A stretch of DNA of 64,000 bases, from contig NZ_FXAK01000007.1 of NCBI RefSeq assembly GCF_900177515.1, positions 473,501-537,500 on the forward strand. The letters are read 5' to 3'. Below are positions 63,841 to 64,000 of this stretch, one piece after another. The stretch comes from Azospirillum oryzae. Lineage in GTDB: Bacteria; Pseudomonadota; Alphaproteobacteria; Azospirillales; Azospirillaceae. Positions within the stretch are counted from its first letter, which is position 1; every line of letters starts with the position of its first letter. Position numbers and translations under genes: made by a program. The notes beneath the pieces were generated by a model. The model was not told where the DNA came from, searched no databases, and worked only from the letters and a program-made list of their open reading frames with translations.

Positions 63841-64000
63841 TGGACCAGATCGTTCCCGACCGCCGCCCCCGGACGACCAGCCCGCCCCCGGCGGTTCCTC
63901 CCGGCAGTTCCGGCGGCAACGGCCATGGGGGGGCTCACATGGGTCCCCATGGTGCCAAGGGGGCTTCCAAATCCTGGCTGGGCGGGGCGTTGCTGACGGC
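63841..64000 (+). CDS. N-terminal part of an unidentified gene
   Basis: From ATG 63841 the frame is open to the window edge (about 53 residues). It is Pro/Gly/His-rich at first (MDQIVPDRRPRTTSPPP), then GASKSWLGGALLT, possibly the start of a membrane helix. That layout would suit an inner-membrane-anchored protein such as a secretion or efflux adaptor, but too little is visible. There is no clear ribosome site; a TATAAC -10 candidate lies at 63769-63774. Confidence 0.4.

Overview
This 64-kb window looks like ordinary chromosome from a GC-rich alphaproteobacterium, most likely a Rhodospirillales member close to Azospirillum. The placement is an inference. It rests on strong G/C preference at third codon positions, Shine-Dalgarno sequences before most genes, alphaproteobacterial gene orders (hemC/tsaD/gpsA, argD/argF/hslO, cycM/kdsB/pheA), a phasin, dnaE2, and a tandem yejA pair ahead of yejBEF. 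There is no prophage, CRISPR array, insertion sequence or secretion cluster.

Layout. 1-5.4 kb: hemC (cut by the window edge), tsaD, gpsA, a membrane LytTR regulator, a secreted DUF2141 protein, and a VOC protein with a WYL regulator. 5.5-11 kb: error-prone polymerase dnaE2, two related membrane/coiled-coil proteins of unknown function, and a receiver-GGDEF protein with a degenerate active site. 11.3-20.5 kb: kup, a lipoprotein, a ParDE module with a 19-bp palindromic operator, hslO, argF-argD, an ABC-2 permease, recX and rpmB. 20.6-30.7 kb: phasin with probable PhaR sites, meaB, and the peptide importer operon yejA-yejA-yejB-yejE-yejF. 30.7-38.1 kb: hisN, nudC, pheA-kdsB divergent from a membrane cytochrome c, a DUF4743 Nudix protein and a single-domain receiver.

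38.1-44.0 kb: a 936-bp gene-free leader followed by prkA-yeaH-spoVR, a stress and stationary-phase module, with strong hairpins in both gaps between genes. 44-50.7 kb: FkbM methyltransferase, PilZ protein, serine hydrolase, fadD-type ligase overlapping an acylphosphatase, and two unknown proteins. 50.7-51.6 kb: a short stretch of clearly lower GC with one zinc-ribbon protein and a doubtful ORF, next to lipB and tRNA-Leu(GAG). 52.6-59.2 kb: PAP2 phosphatase, STAS protein, mgtE, a TPP riboswitch driving thiO-thiS-thiG, a thioesterase and a secreted protein. 59.2-64 kb: a DUF4139 protein, small unknown genes, an orphan OmpR-type regulator, a DsbA-family isomerase and the start of an unidentified gene.

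No clearly new multi-gene system stands out. The best leads are the paired membrane/coiled-coil proteins at 8.75-9.85 kb, the GGAEF protein, the hairpin-punctuated prkA-yeaH-spoVR operon, the 46-bp inverted repeats built from CACGGATG units at 22.7-22.9 kb, the recurring GTTAGACCCCCACC palindromic element (16.1 and 59.2 kb), and the low-GC patch at 50.7-51.6 kb.
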